63,618 nt of DNA from JBBDSJ01 sp040905025 (GCA_040905025.1 JBBDSJ010000006.1:1-63618); one strand, 5' to 3'. Counted from the stretch's first letter, positions 40,427-49,724 are shown. Made by a program: numbers and translations. The notes: generated from the letters alone by a model not told the origin.

Positions 40427-40795
40427 CTATTCGCGACTACCTTTTAATATTTTTGGCATCGGGCATGCCGCACTGGCCTCATCGCGAATCTTTTTGAAAT
40501 TGGCGATGGTTGGGCGGACATCCTCAATATCACGAAAAATACCACCTTTCTCACCTGGCATACGCTGATAACGCAAATAGGTTTCAGCTTTCTGGTATTC
40601 GTCATAGCTCATTTTTGCTGCAATATGGTCCAGGCGGCAGGAGCAGGCAAACATGGCTTCCAGACTCGGACCACCATTAGAGTCCATGCATGTCATCGCA
40701 AAGCCTACCCGATCAAATGTTGGAAAGTCATTCGCATACGTCACCGCTGACAGGCTGGCTATTCCTGCGATCGCCATTAACTTCAAGAATCTCAT
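40427..40795 (-). CDS. Uncharacterised exported Cys-containing protein
   Basis: A 122-residue protein; start at 40795 chosen for the GGAGAA ribosome site. Signal peptide MRFLKLMAIAGIASLSAVTY, then a small mature domain with four Cys (MTCMDSNGG, FACSCRLDH and AACPMPK), suggesting two disulfides or a metal site. There is no CXXCH haem motif. I do not recognise the family. Its position at the edge of the xox locus, convergent with the SoxYZ-like gene, suggests a periplasmic accessory role, but this is only from location. Confidence 0.65.
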   Translation of the reverse strand: MRFLKLMAIAGIASLSAVTYANDFPTFDRVGFAMTCMDSNGGPSLEAMFACSCRLDHIAAKMSYDEYQKAETYLRYQRMPGEKGGIFRDIEDVRPTIANFKKIRDEASAACPMPKILKGSRE

Positions 40796-40961
40796 AAAAT
40801 TTCTCCGTTGTATTACAGGGCACTTCACAAATCTGCTTATGCCTTTAAATATGAATTTACAAACCTGTGGCTTTGCATTCAAGTTTCATCAAACTGCCTT
40901 AACTACCCTCTGAGACCCGTATCAGGTCCAAATAGTTGCATTCTAACCGGCTCACGCCCTG

Positions 40962-42242
40962 TCATGCGGCAGGCCGAATGTCCAGATAAGGCTGCAATAA
41001 TGGTAGCAGTTGCTCGATACCACCACCGTTCTGGCGTACAACCGCACGCCCCTCCTCGCCGGCATGATAACGCAACTCGGCGTCACCCATCAGGTTCTTG
41101 ACCTGCTCCGCCAGCGCCGGCGCGTTTTCCACGACCCAGGCCGCCCCGGCCTGCTGCAGCAATTCGCCGATCTCATTGAAATTGAAATAGTGTGGTCCGG
41201 TAAGAATCGGCACACCAAGACTCGCCGGCTCCAGCATGTTGTGGCCACCGATCGGCAACAGACTGCCACCGACAAACGCCATATCAGCGGCCGCATAACA
41301 CATTGATAATTCGCCGAGGGTATCGATCAGGTAGATATTTGTATCTGGCGTAACAGCAGCATCGTGGCTGCGCAAGGCGGTTTTGTAACCGCGGCTGCGG
41401 CACAGTTCGGCTACTTTTTCAAAACGCTCCGGGTGCCTTGGCGCCAGTAATAATAAACAGTCCGGGTATTTCCTGAGCACAGCATCAAATCCGTCCAGCA
41501 CGATTTTTTCCTCGCCTTCATGTGTACTGGCGGCGATCCAGATAGGCCGGTTCATCGATAACTGGCGTCGCAGTGCCTGTGCCTGTTCATGGACACTGGG
41601 GGGAAGATGAATATCAAACTTCAGATTGCCGGTGATATGCAGGCGCTCGGGTCGGGCACCGAGCTCCAGTAAACGCTGGCCGTCTGCCTGGTTTTGTGCG
41701 GCAATCAGGTCGATATCTTCCAGCACACTGGGGGTCAAACGACCAAGCCGCGCATAACCGCGTGCCGAACGCGCCGACATGCGGGCATTCACCAGCAAAA
41801 TCGGCACATGGGATAATTTGCAGGTGGCAAACAGATTTGGCCAGAGTTCGGTTTCAATCACAATCAACACATCCGGCCGTAGCTGTCTGACGAACCGGCG
41901 CATCGACCAGGCCAGATCATAGGGCAGATAATGATGTGTCACCGACTGACCAAATCGCTGTTGCACCATAAGCGCGCCTGTCGGCGTCATGGTGGTCACC
42001 AACAACTGCTGGTCCGGATAGTCATTCAGCAAACGATTGATCAACGGCAATGCCGCCTGGACCTCACCAACAGACACGGCATGCACCCAAATCAACGGTT
42101 TACTGTCGCAGCGCGCCGGCACAAAACCAAAACGCTCCGGCCAGCGATCGGCATAATCCGCATTGCGGAAGATCGACAGCAACAGACGCAGCAGCAAAAA
42201 TGGCAGCAACAACCAGGCAATCAGGGAATAGAGTTTACGCAC
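40962..42242 (-). CDS. waaA: 3-deoxy-D-manno-octulosonic acid transferase
   Basis: Adds Kdo to lipid IVA at the inner membrane during lipopolysaccharide synthesis. The 426-residue protein has the single N-terminal membrane anchor (LYSLIAWLLLPFLLLRLL), the GT-B N-domain signature WVHAVSVGEVQAALPLIN, and the C-domain IWIAASTHEGEEKIVLDGF and GGSLLPIGGHNMLEPASLGV. Full length. Ordinary chromosomal gene, marking the end of the C1 island. Confidence 0.95.
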   Translation of the reverse strand: MRKLYSLIAWLLLPFLLLRLLLSIFRNADYADRWPERFGFVPARCDSKPLIWVHAVSVGEVQAALPLINRLLNDYPDQQLLVTTMTPTGALMVQQRFGQSVTHHYLPYDLAWSMRRFVRQLRPDVLIVIETELWPNLFATCKLSHVPILLVNARMSARSARGYARLGRLTPSVLEDIDLIAAQNQADGQRLLELGARPERLHITGNLKFDIHLPPSVHEQAQALRRQLSMNRPIWIAASTHEGEEKIVLDGFDAVLRKYPDCLLLLAPRHPERFEKVAELCRSRGYKTALRSHDAAVTPDTNIYLIDTLGELSMCYAAADMAFVGGSLLPIGGHNMLEPASLGVPILTGPHYFNFNEIGELLQQAGAAWVVENAPALAEQVKNLMGDAELRYHAGEEGRAVVRQNGGGIEQLLPLLQPYLDIRPAA

Positions 42243-42419
42243 AGGCTAAACAGGCATGTCAGATAATTTATGCGGCAATTGTTTTGATAGCTTTAAAATC
42301 AGCCCAACATCGTTCGCTATAAAACCGTTCATTAATAAAACCAATGGCGATCCCGCTTGTCTGACAAAAACAACACTACTAGTCATTTTGCCGGACATAC
42401 GCCGAACAGACAATAATCC

Positions 42420-43190
42420 ATGTTATCACAATCAGTTAGAATGCTATTCAAACGCCTGACTTTAATAGTGGCCGGCTGTCTGGTCTTTGGTCCAGCTGCT
42501 GCCGAAGATATTTACCCGGATTTTGAGGCGGAATATGTCCTGCGCAGCAAGGGCCTGGAAGTTGCCCACATCAAACGCAGTGTCGAACGTCTGAATAACG
42601 GCGATTACCGTTATTTATCCCGCAGCGAAACTGTCGGTGTGGTCAGCCTGTTTCGGGATGACAAAATCATCGAGGAAAGCCGCTGGAAGAATACGGCTGA
42701 TGGTTTTCAGCCCATATACTATCGCTACGATCACAGTGGTCGCAAAAAGAACCGTCAGGTCAATATAGAATTCGACTGGAATAATAACACTGTGCATATG
42801 CAGGTAAATGAGAACACATGGCAGACAGAACTGGAGCCACTCACTCTCGACAAACTACTCTACCAGCTTGCTATCATGCGTGACCTGTCTGCAGGCCGCG
42901 ACAGTATTAACTACAAGGTCGCTGATGGCGGCAAGATCAAGGATTATGCTTTCGAGATACTAGGCGAAGAAACTGTTGAAACGCCCTATGGTTCATTCAA
43001 AACGGTCAAGGTAGAACGCCATCGTAATGACACCGAAAGGGAAACGGTTTTCTGGTGTGCAGTAGAACTGGGCTACTTGCCGATCAAAATTGTGCATACT
43101 GAACCGGATGGCTTGCAGACTACAACTTTGCTGACCAGTTACAAAATGCATGAAACCGGATTGCGTAAAACCAGAGCGTTATCAGATTAA
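42420..43190 (+). CDS. DUF3108 domain-containing exported protein
   Basis: A 256-residue protein with a signal peptide (LTLIVAGCLVFGPAAAED) and a DUF3108-type beta-rich body: PDFEAEYVLRSKGLEVAH, RYLSRSETVGVVSLFRDDKI, FQPIYYRYDHSGRKKNRQ and the C-terminal VFWCAVELGYLPIKIVHTEP. The family is common in the gammaproteobacterial periplasm and has no settled function. The start could also be the second ATG at 42441, nearer the hydrophobic core. Confidence 0.85.
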   Translation: MLSQSVRMLFKRLTLIVAGCLVFGPAAAEDIYPDFEAEYVLRSKGLEVAHIKRSVERLNNGDYRYLSRSETVGVVSLFRDDKIIEESRWKNTADGFQPIYYRYDHSGRKKNRQVNIEFDWNNNTVHMQVNENTWQTELEPLTLDKLLYQLAIMRDLSAGRDSINYKVADGGKIKDYAFEILGEETVETPYGSFKTVKVERHRNDTERETVFWCAVELGYLPIKIVHTEPDGLQTTTLLTSYKMHETGLRKTRALSD

Positions 43191-43225
43191 CGAACTCTTC
43201 TGACAAATAATCCGGGCATTCATCG

Positions 43226-43942
43226 TTACGGCGTACCGTTAAGCACACTCAGCAATTCATGCGGCGGTAAATAGCCCGGTAGTGCATTGCCATCTTCAAG
43301 GTATATCGCCGGAGTGCCGCGGACACCCAGTTGTTGACCGGTTTTATATTGCGCTGCAACCGGGTTGTTGCAATCAAGCTCCTTGACTGACTGACCGTTT
43401 TTGGCGCGCGTCATTGCATTTTGCCGGTCATCCGCACACCAGACCGATTCCATCGTTTTGGCCGTTGTCGAATCAAGTCCGGCACGCGGGTAAGCAAGAT
43501 AACGCACCGAGACTCCGCGGTTACCCAGTTCTGTTATGTCATTGTGTAGTTTGCGGCAATAACCACAGTCGACATCGGTAAACACATAAACGAAGTGTTC
43601 GGGCTTGTCCGCAGTGAATTCAATCATCTCTGCCCTGTCCAGACTGGCCAGGATTTTGCGTCGATTTTCAGCACGAACGTCTTCAGTCACATTGCTGCGC
43701 GCGCGCAGATCAATCATGTCGCCGCGCATGACATAGCGGCCATCAGCACTCATATAGAGCACCTCGGCGCCGAGAACAACCTCGTACAAACCGGCAATTT
43801 CACTTTCACGCAGGCTGTCAATCTCCATATCCGGAGCAATTGCACCCAGGCCATCACGGATATTTTCTTCAACCGTCACGGCAGGATCTGCCTGGGCAGA
43901 CATTCCGACAAGCAACATGACCAGCACGCTAAACAACCGCAT
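43226..43942 (-). CDS. dsbC: Thiol:disulfide interchange protein DsbC
   Basis: Periplasmic disulfide isomerase. The 238-residue protein has a signal peptide (VLVMLLVGMSAQAD), the DsbC N-terminal dimerisation domain, then a thioredoxin-like domain with the active site DVDCGYCRKLHND and the cis-Pro region VRGTPAIYLEDG. Start at 43942 chosen because GGAGAAAT precedes it. In many gammaproteobacteria dsbC follows xerD; here a GspE-type ATPase gene lies between them. Confidence 0.93.
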   Translation of the reverse strand: MRLFSVLVMLLVGMSAQADPAVTVEENIRDGLGAIAPDMEIDSLRESEIAGLYEVVLGAEVLYMSADGRYVMRGDMIDLRARSNVTEDVRAENRRKILASLDRAEMIEFTADKPEHFVYVFTDVDCGYCRKLHNDITELGNRGVSVRYLAYPRAGLDSTTAKTMESVWCADDRQNAMTRAKNGQSVKELDCNNPVAAQYKTGQQLGVRGTPAIYLEDGNALPGYLPPHELLSVLNGTP

Positions 43943-44127
43943 ATAATTTCTCCGAAAAAATGAAAATCGACTCAATCGACGCCGCTATACTTGCAACCCG
44001 GCGGTCGTTACCATGTTATCAAAGTTTGGTGAACGCGCCCCGGACATCTTTTCAGACACCGACTCCGGCAACACGTTCCGGACCGGGCCCTGAGGCTTCA
44101 CCTGACAGCAAGGAGTTGACTGAATTC

Positions 44128-45924
44128 ATGGCACATTTGAGCAAACCTGAGCGCGTACGCAATCCGAACCATATCAATCTGGATTATATCCTTGATGCGC
44201 TGGTTAATGACGGCCTGGTTTCGCCCCAGCGGCGCCAGCAACTGCAGCAGCGCCGCAGCCGTGAACAAAAGCCGGACCCGCGTCACCCGCTGATAGTGAT
44301 CGCCGAGCAGAGCTGGCAGAGCGCCGATACACCGTCATTCCCGCTGACGCTGGAGTATCTTACCCGCTGGCTGGCCGAACACTGCAACCTGCCCTACCTG
44401 CGCATTGATCCACTGAAAATCAAGGTGGAGAAAGTTACTGATATTGTTTCCCAGGCCTATGCCAGCAACCTCGGCATCCTGCCGGTGGACGTCAGCGAAG
44501 ACACCTTGACCGTCGCCACCGCTGAACCTTTTTTTAATGACTGGGAACATGAGCTGGCACGCATCGCCAAGCTGAAGATCGAGCGGGTGATTGCGAATCC
44601 GCGTGATATCGAACGTTATTTGACAGAATTTTACGGTGTCAGCCGCTCGATTCGCGGCGCAACCAAAAGCAAGCATTCACGCGATGCCTCCATCCAGAAT
44701 TTTGAGCAACTCATAGAAATCGGCAAAACCGGCGAGCCGGATGCCAACGATAGCCACGTCGTCAGTATTGTCGACTGGTTGTTGCAATACGCATTCGAAC
44801 AGCGAGCCAGCGATATTCATATTGAACCACGCCGCGACAAGGCCAATATCAAGTTTCGTATTGATGGCATGCTGCATCTGGTACACGAATTGCCCATGGT
44901 CATTACCGCCGCCGTCTCAAGCCGTCTGAAGAGCCTCGGGCGCATGGATATTGCTGACAAGCGCCGGCCCCAGGACGGTCGTATCAAGACGAAAGCACCG
45001 GACGGCAATGAAATTGAAATGCGGCTGTCATCCATGCCAACAGCCTTCGGTGAAAAAATCGTTATCCGGATATTCAATCCGGAAATGTTGAACAAGACCT
45101 TTGACCAGCTTGGTTTTGGCCGGCATGAACAGCGTTGCTGGCAGGCTATGGTCAGCCAGCCATACGGCATCGTGCTGGTCACCGGACCCACCGGTTCCGG
45201 CAAAACCACAACGTTGTACTCCGCGCTCAAGCAGCTTGCACGACCGGAAATCAATATTTGCACAATTGAAGATCCGATTGAAATGGTTGATGTGCAACTT
45301 AACCAGATGCAGGTGCAAACCGCTATCAATGTCGATTTTGCCACCGGTGTACGTACCCTGCTGCGCCAGGATCCGGACATCATTATGGTCGGTGAAATCC
45401 GCGATGGTGAAACGGCCAATATGGCAATTCAGGCAGCACTGACCGGCCACCTTGTGTTTTCGACCCTGCATACCAATGACGCGCCATCAGCAGTCACGCG
45501 CCTGATCGACATTGGTGTACAACCGTTCCTGATTAATGCGGCATTACTGGGGGTGGTGGCGCAACGACTGGTCAAAACCCTGTGCCCGCACTGCAAACAA
45601 CCCGGTGAAATTGACGAGGCTGCCTGGCGTGCGCTGACCACGGGCTTCAAGATTGCACTGCCGGAAGGTGCCTGCAGGCCGGTGGGTTGCGAAGAATGCC
45701 GTTTCACCGGCTATCTTGGCCGCGCCGGCCTGTATGAAATGCTGATACTCGACAACCAGCTGCGCACACTTATTCACAACGATGCTGAACTTGATGTCCT
45801 GCGGCAAACCGCACTCAAGTTCGGCATGCGCCCACTGCGCATCAGCGGTGCCCGGAAAATTGCCGCCGGAATGACCACACTGGAAGAAGTTTATGCGGTG
45901 GTACCGCCGATCAGTGAAAGGTAA
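44128..45924 (+). CDS. GspE/PilB-family secretion ATPase
   Basis: A type II secretion/type IV pilus assembly ATPase. From 44128 it is 598 residues. The N-terminal T2SSE_N-type domain (LPYLRIDPLKIKVEKVTD) is followed by the ATPase core: Walker A GPTGSGKTTTLYSA, Asp box ICTIEDPIEMV, Walker B-like QDPDIIMVGEIRD, His box GHLVFSTLHTNDA, and a Cys4 zinc site (LCPHCKQ, GCEECRFTGYLG). The frame is open back to 43960, but that start lacks a ribosome site and sits on the dsbC leader; AAGGAG precedes 44128. No other secretion or pilus genes are nearby, so the system it serves is unknown. Confidence 0.9.
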   Translation: MAHLSKPERVRNPNHINLDYILDALVNDGLVSPQRRQQLQQRRSREQKPDPRHPLIVIAEQSWQSADTPSFPLTLEYLTRWLAEHCNLPYLRIDPLKIKVEKVTDIVSQAYASNLGILPVDVSEDTLTVATAEPFFNDWEHELARIAKLKIERVIANPRDIERYLTEFYGVSRSIRGATKSKHSRDASIQNFEQLIEIGKTGEPDANDSHVVSIVDWLLQYAFEQRASDIHIEPRRDKANIKFRIDGMLHLVHELPMVITAAVSSRLKSLGRMDIADKRRPQDGRIKTKAPDGNEIEMRLSSMPTAFGEKIVIRIFNPEMLNKTFDQLGFGRHEQRCWQAMVSQPYGIVLVTGPTGSGKTTTLYSALKQLARPEINICTIEDPIEMVDVQLNQMQVQTAINVDFATGVRTLLRQDPDIIMVGEIRDGETANMAIQAALTGHLVFSTLHTNDAPSAVTRLIDIGVQPFLINAALLGVVAQRLVKTLCPHCKQPGEIDEAAWRALTTGFKIALPEGACRPVGCEECRFTGYLGRAGLYEMLILDNQLRTLIHNDAELDVLRQTALKFGMRPLRISGARKIAAGMTTLEEVYAVVPPISER

Positions 45925-45973
45925 GAAAGCGAAAACAGGAAAGTTAAAACCAATGTCTTTTGGTTTTCTACTT

Positions 45974-46873
45974 TTAACCGCGCGGATGGTGTGTGGCATG
46001 CAGCTCTTTCAATCGCTGATTGGCAATATGCGTATATATCTGCGTAGTTGAAATCGCACTGTGCCCGAGCAGCATCTGTACGACGCGCAGATCGGCACCG
46101 TGATTCAGCAAATGTGTCGCGAATGCATGCCGCAATACATGCGGTGACAAAGGCTTTTCAATACCGGCCTGGCGGGCATAGCGTTTAATCAGGTGCCAGA
46201 ATGCCTGCCGCGTCATGCCGCTACCGCGCCGCGTCGGGAACAGTGCATCCGTCAGTTGTTCGTTCAATAACTGTGGCCGGCCTTGCTGCACAAACCGGTT
46301 CAGCCAGTCGAGGGCTTCCTCACCCAGCGGCACCAGCCGTTCCTTGTTACCTTTGCCGATCACCCGCACAACACCCTGGCGCTGATTAACCTGCAACAGC
46401 GTCAACGTCACCAGTTCGGATACGCGCAGACCGGTGGCATACAGCACTTCAAGCATGGTGCGATCACGCAAGCCAAGGGGTGTTGCCACATCCGGCGCAT
46501 TCAGCAAGGCTTCGACATCCGTTTCCGACAGGGATTTGGGCAGTGAACGGCCTACCCGCGGCGACACGATCCGTGCCATGGGGTTGTCGGCACGCAGGTT
46601 ATTACTGGCCAGAAAACTGTAGAAACGCCGCAAGCTGGAAAAACGCCGGGCGCGGGTGCGCGGCTTTTGCTGATCGAATGCCGTAGCGAGATAGGCCTGG
46701 ATCTGGCTGTCATCGGCATTGACAAGCTCACTGCCGGCAGCCGCCAGCCAGTGGTGAAAGTTCTGCAGATCGGAACGGTAAGCCGCAAGCGTTTGCTCGC
46801 TTAAACCACTTTCCTGCCAGATGGCATCCAGAAAACGATCAATCAATGCCTGCTCACTAGCGGTCATCCGCAT
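45974..46873 (-). CDS. xerD: Tyrosine recombinase XerD
   Basis: Site-specific recombinase resolving chromosome dimers at dif with XerC and FtsK. The 299-residue protein has the SAM-like N-domain (ASEQALIDRFLDAIWQESGL) and the catalytic domain with Arg of ATGLRVSELVTL, Lys of VIGKGNKERLVPLG, the HVLRHAFATHLLNHGADLRV box and the nucleophile Tyr in GHSAISTTQIYTHIA. Sequence is closer to XerD than to XerC or integrases, and there is no sign of a mobile island around it. Confidence 0.93.
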   Translation of the reverse strand: MRMTASEQALIDRFLDAIWQESGLSEQTLAAYRSDLQNFHHWLAAAGSELVNADDSQIQAYLATAFDQQKPRTRARRFSSLRRFYSFLASNNLRADNPMARIVSPRVGRSLPKSLSETDVEALLNAPDVATPLGLRDRTMLEVLYATGLRVSELVTLTLLQVNQRQGVVRVIGKGNKERLVPLGEEALDWLNRFVQQGRPQLLNEQLTDALFPTRRGSGMTRQAFWHLIKRYARQAGIEKPLSPHVLRHAFATHLLNHGADLRVVQMLLGHSAISTTQIYTHIANQRLKELHATHHPRG

Positions 46874-46891
46874 GACCTCGGCACAAACAAA

Positions 46892-46919
46892 AATGGCCCA
46901 GTATCACTACCGGGCCATT
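46892..46919 (-). terminator. Terminator of the rpsP-rplS operon
   Basis: AATGGCCC (46892-46899) pairs with GGGCCATT (46912-46919), with TTTTTG following on the minus strand. A second near-perfect stem (46933-46946 with 46963-46976) overlaps the rplS stop codon. Confidence 0.85.
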
Positions 46920-46974
46920 CAGACACACTGTCAGTTTCGGGCCTGCGTTGAAAACCATATCAGCAGGCCGGAAA

Positions 46975-47328
46975 CTAGTTGGCCTTGATTTTTTCCTTGA
47001 TACGCGCCGCCTTGCCACGCAGGTCACGCATATAGTACAGCTTGGCACGATTGACATCACCGCGACGCTTGACTTGAATCTCGGCGACAGCCGGGCTGTA
47101 CGTCTGGAACACCCGCTCGACGCCCTCACCATAGGAAATCTTGCGTACGGTAAACGCGGAATTCAGACCGCGGTTGCGCTTGGCAATTACAATGCCTTCA
47201 AACGCCTGTAAACGTACACGCTCGCCTTCCTGTACACGGACCTGTACGACAACCGTATCACCCGGGGCAAATTCCGGCAGGCTGCGGCTCATTTGTTCCG
47301 CTTCTAGTTGTTGAATAATGTTGCTCAT
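46975..47328 (-). CDS. rplS: 50S ribosomal protein L19
   Basis: A 117-residue ribosomal protein at the 30S-50S interface. Typical motifs: EFAPGDTVVVQVRVQEGER, LQAFEGIVIAKRNRGLNSAF, KISYGEGVERVFQTYSP and YYMRDLRGKAARIKE. Last gene of rpsP-rimM-trmD-rplS, followed by a hairpin on its stop codon and a terminator. Confidence 0.97.
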   Translation of the reverse strand: MSNIIQQLEAEQMSRSLPEFAPGDTVVVQVRVQEGERVRLQAFEGIVIAKRNRGLNSAFTVRKISYGEGVERVFQTYSPAVAEIQVKRRGDVNRAKLYYMRDLRGKAARIKEKIKAN

Positions 47329-47374
47329 CGTTAAAACTCCACCACCAGGTTCAAAAAATCGTCAGCCGCGCAGA

Positions 47375-48127
47375 TTACTCTTTTTCCTGCAAAAATTCAT
47401 CTAATAATGCGCGTTCAGACGCCGATAAATCACGTTTTTCCAGCAAATCCGGGCGCCGCTGCCAGGTCCGGCCGAGTGCCTGCTTCAGGCGCCAGCGCCG
47501 GATCTGCTCATGATTGCCGGACATCAGCACCTCCGGCACCCGTTGGCCGGCGAACTCTTCCGGTCGCGTATAGTGCGGATAATCCAGCAATCCATCGACA
47601 AATGAATCTGCCGCTACCGATTCGGCATCACCCACCACACCCGGCTGACGTCGTGCCAGTACATCGATGAATACCATGGCCGGCAGCTCACCGCCGCTGA
47701 GTACATAATCGCCTATCGACCATTCTGCATCGATGTCGCTCGCCAGCAAGCGTTCATCTATGCCTTCATAGCGACCAGCCACAAAAATCAGCTTGTCGTG
47801 CAGCGCGAGTTCATTCACGCCGGCTTCATCCAGCCGCCGGCCCTGTGGCGATAAATAAATCACCCGTGCGCCAGCACCGAGTTCAGTGCGGGCCGCACGA
47901 ATGGCGGCCTGTAACGGCGCTACCTGCATGACCATGCCCGGGCCGCCACCGTAGGGCTTGTCATCAACCTTCAAATGCTTGTTGTCAGCCTTGTTGTCAG
48001 CAAAGTCACGCGGATTCCAGCATTGCAGCGACACCAATCCCGCCGCTACGGCCCGGCCTGTCACGCCATAATCCGTGACGGCGGCAAACATTTCCGGAAA
48101 CAGACTGACAATACCAATTTTCAGCAT
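47375..48127 (-). CDS. trmD: tRNA (guanine-37-N1)-methyltransferase
   Basis: Methylates G37 next to the anticodon, preventing frameshifts. The 250-residue protein shows the SPOUT trefoil-knot motifs: GIVSLFPEMFAAVTDYGVTG, DDKPYGGGPGMVMQ, VIYLSPQGRR and AGRYEGIDERLLA followed by YVLSGGELPAMV. Shares its first base with the last base of rimM. Confidence 0.97.
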   Translation of the reverse strand: MLKIGIVSLFPEMFAAVTDYGVTGRAVAAGLVSLQCWNPRDFADNKADNKHLKVDDKPYGGGPGMVMQVAPLQAAIRAARTELGAGARVIYLSPQGRRLDEAGVNELALHDKLIFVAGRYEGIDERLLASDIDAEWSIGDYVLSGGELPAMVFIDVLARRQPGVVGDAESVAADSFVDGLLDYPHYTRPEEFAGQRVPEVLMSGNHEQIRRWRLKQALGRTWQRRPDLLEKRDLSASERALLDEFLQEKE

Positions 48128-48636
48128 CAGGCCTGCGGCTCCCAGTCGACCACTATCCGGCCGGCATCCAGATCAATGTCCAGCACATAATGATCGCGTA
48201 CAAACGGAATCAGTTCTGCTGCCGCTGGAGTTTGACCGACGACCAGCACATCATTGGCACCGGTTTCTTCCAGCGCCAGTACCTGGCCCAGTATGCGGCC
48301 GGCGGTATTGCTGACCTGCAAACCGATCAATTCGTGCCAGTAATATTCACCCGCAGGCAGATCCGGCAACGCCTCACGTTCAATCGCTATTTCACTGCCT
48401 GTCAGCAGTTGGGCGGCATCACGGTCACTGATTTCGGCCAGCTGTGCTATCAGACCCTTGCCCTGGGCACGCGCCTGCTGGATCTCATAGCGCTGCCAGT
48501 CACCGGCGCGTTGCAGCCACCAATGCTTGTAGCGCAACAGATTTTCGCGGGGACGGGTAAAAGACATCACCTTGACCCAGCCGCGGACACCAAATACCCC
48601 GGCAATCTGGCCAACGATGAGTTTATTATCACTCAT
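48127..48636 (-). CDS. rimM: 16S rRNA processing protein RimM
   Basis: Assists maturation of the 30S head and binds S19. The 169-residue protein has the N-terminal domain (IVGQIAGVFGVRGWVKVMSF) and the PRC-barrel C-terminus (YYWHELIGLQVSNTAGRILG, ending in VDWEPQ). Standard position between rpsP and trmD. Confidence 0.95.
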   Translation of the reverse strand: MSDNKLIVGQIAGVFGVRGWVKVMSFTRPRENLLRYKHWWLQRAGDWQRYEIQQARAQGKGLIAQLAEISDRDAAQLLTGSEIAIEREALPDLPAGEYYWHELIGLQVSNTAGRILGQVLALEETGANDVLVVGQTPAAAELIPFVRDHYVLDIDLDAGRIVVDWEPQA

Positions 48637-48689
48637 TGAGCTAGCGGCAATAGTCAGCCCGACAAGTTGATTCAGGCTTTTGCCGCTTT

Positions 48690-48941
48690 TCAGGCGGCGC
48701 TCTTCTGGTATTCTTTTATTAGCTGCGACACTCGTTCGGAAGGCTTGGCACCCTGTGAAGTCCAGTAAGCAATACGATCCGTATCGATCGCCAGACCCTT
48801 TTCATTCGCAGTAGCAATCGGGTTATAAAAACCGACACGTTCGATGGAGCGGCCATCGCGCTTGTTGCGGCTGTCGGTAACAACGATATGATAGAAAGGA
48901 CGTTTCTTTGCGCCACCGCGAGCTAATCTGATAGTAACCAT
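48690..48941 (-). CDS. rpsP: 30S ribosomal protein S16
   Basis: An 83-residue ribosomal protein beginning MVTIRLARGGAKKRPFYHIV, with RIAYWTSQGAKPSERVSQLI at the end. Start at 48941 follows GAGGTTAT. First gene of the operon; ffh, a frequent upstream neighbour, is not adjacent here. The promoter must lie in 48942-49142, shared with the divergent cyclo-ligase gene. Confidence 0.97.
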   Translation of the reverse strand: MVTIRLARGGAKKRPFYHIVVTDSRNKRDGRSIERVGFYNPIATANEKGLAIDTDRIAYWTSQGAKPSERVSQLIKEYQKSAA

Positions 48942-49142
48942 TATGAAATAACCTCTTGATAGGTTTCCTGCATGAAGATGCATTCCCGGCAATCCGTTAA
49001 AATCATGGATCCCGGTTCCCGAAAAAGGCGATATTTTACGGCATCTTGCTGAAAATAAAAGAAACATTTTACATATACCGGGAATTCACCAAATCCGGCC
49101 GTCCGGACACCCGGTTTAACCTGAAAAAAAGCGCCTAAGACC

Positions 49143-49724
49143 ATGGATAAATTGAAAAAAGCCAAATCTGAGCTGCGCCGGGACGTGATAGCGAAACGTG
49201 ACGCCCTGAGTGAAGGTAGCCGCGCCGAGGCCAGCCGGTTGATACTGGCGCGGTTACACAATCTGCCGGTCATGCAAACGGCACGCTCGATATTTGTATT
49301 TGTATCGTATGCCAGCGAGGTCGATACACACCCGCTGATTGACCAATTGCTGGAAATCGGCCGTGAAATCGCTGTACCAAAAATTGTCGACAAAACAACC
49401 ATGCTGGCGGTGCCCATCAAGGGCTGGGAAGATTTGCAGCCGGATCGGCTCGGCATCCTGAGTCCGATCGCAGCGACTGCGAGTGACGGGCCATTTGATG
49501 TTGTCATTACGCCCGGTGTCGCATTTACTGAAACCGGCCAGCGGCTTGGTTATGGCCGCGGTTACTATGATCGCTGGTTCAGTCAGCATCCAAGTGCCGG
49601 CAAGGTCGCGCTGACATTCGAAGCGCAGATCGTGCCGGAGTTGCCAACAGGCGAGTACGACCTGCCGGTTGACCTGATCGTCACCGAAAAACGTCTGATC
49701 CGCCCGCACCGGAAACTCGACTGA
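49143..49724 (+). CDS. 5-formyltetrahydrofolate cyclo-ligase
   Basis: Converts 5-formyl-THF to 5,10-methenyl-THF with ATP. The 193-residue protein has the family motifs KAKSELRRDVIAKRDALS, FVFVSYASEVDTHPL, DVVITPGVAFTETGQRLGYG and GRGYYDRWFSQH. In many gammaproteobacteria this gene (ygfA/fau) follows the 6S RNA gene; I looked for 6S RNA in the 200 bp upstream and saw no convincing candidate. It provides a folate link to the C1 theme but is a normal housekeeping gene. Confidence 0.93.
   Translation: MDKLKKAKSELRRDVIAKRDALSEGSRAEASRLILARLHNLPVMQTARSIFVFVSYASEVDTHPLIDQLLEIGREIAVPKIVDKTTMLAVPIKGWEDLQPDRLGILSPIAATASDGPFDVVITPGVAFTETGQRLGYGRGYYDRWFSQHPSAGKVALTFEAQIVPELPTGEYDLPVDLIVTEKRLIRPHRKLD

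Noticed and set aside
45974..46873. Phage or island integrase
   Set aside because: The sequence is XerD-like, no attachment repeats or phage genes are nearby, and flanking genes are housekeeping.
48942..49142. Possible 6S RNA gene before the 5-formyl-THF cyclo-ligase
   Set aside because: That is the usual place for ssrS, but the expected long rod-like pairing and conserved ends were not found.
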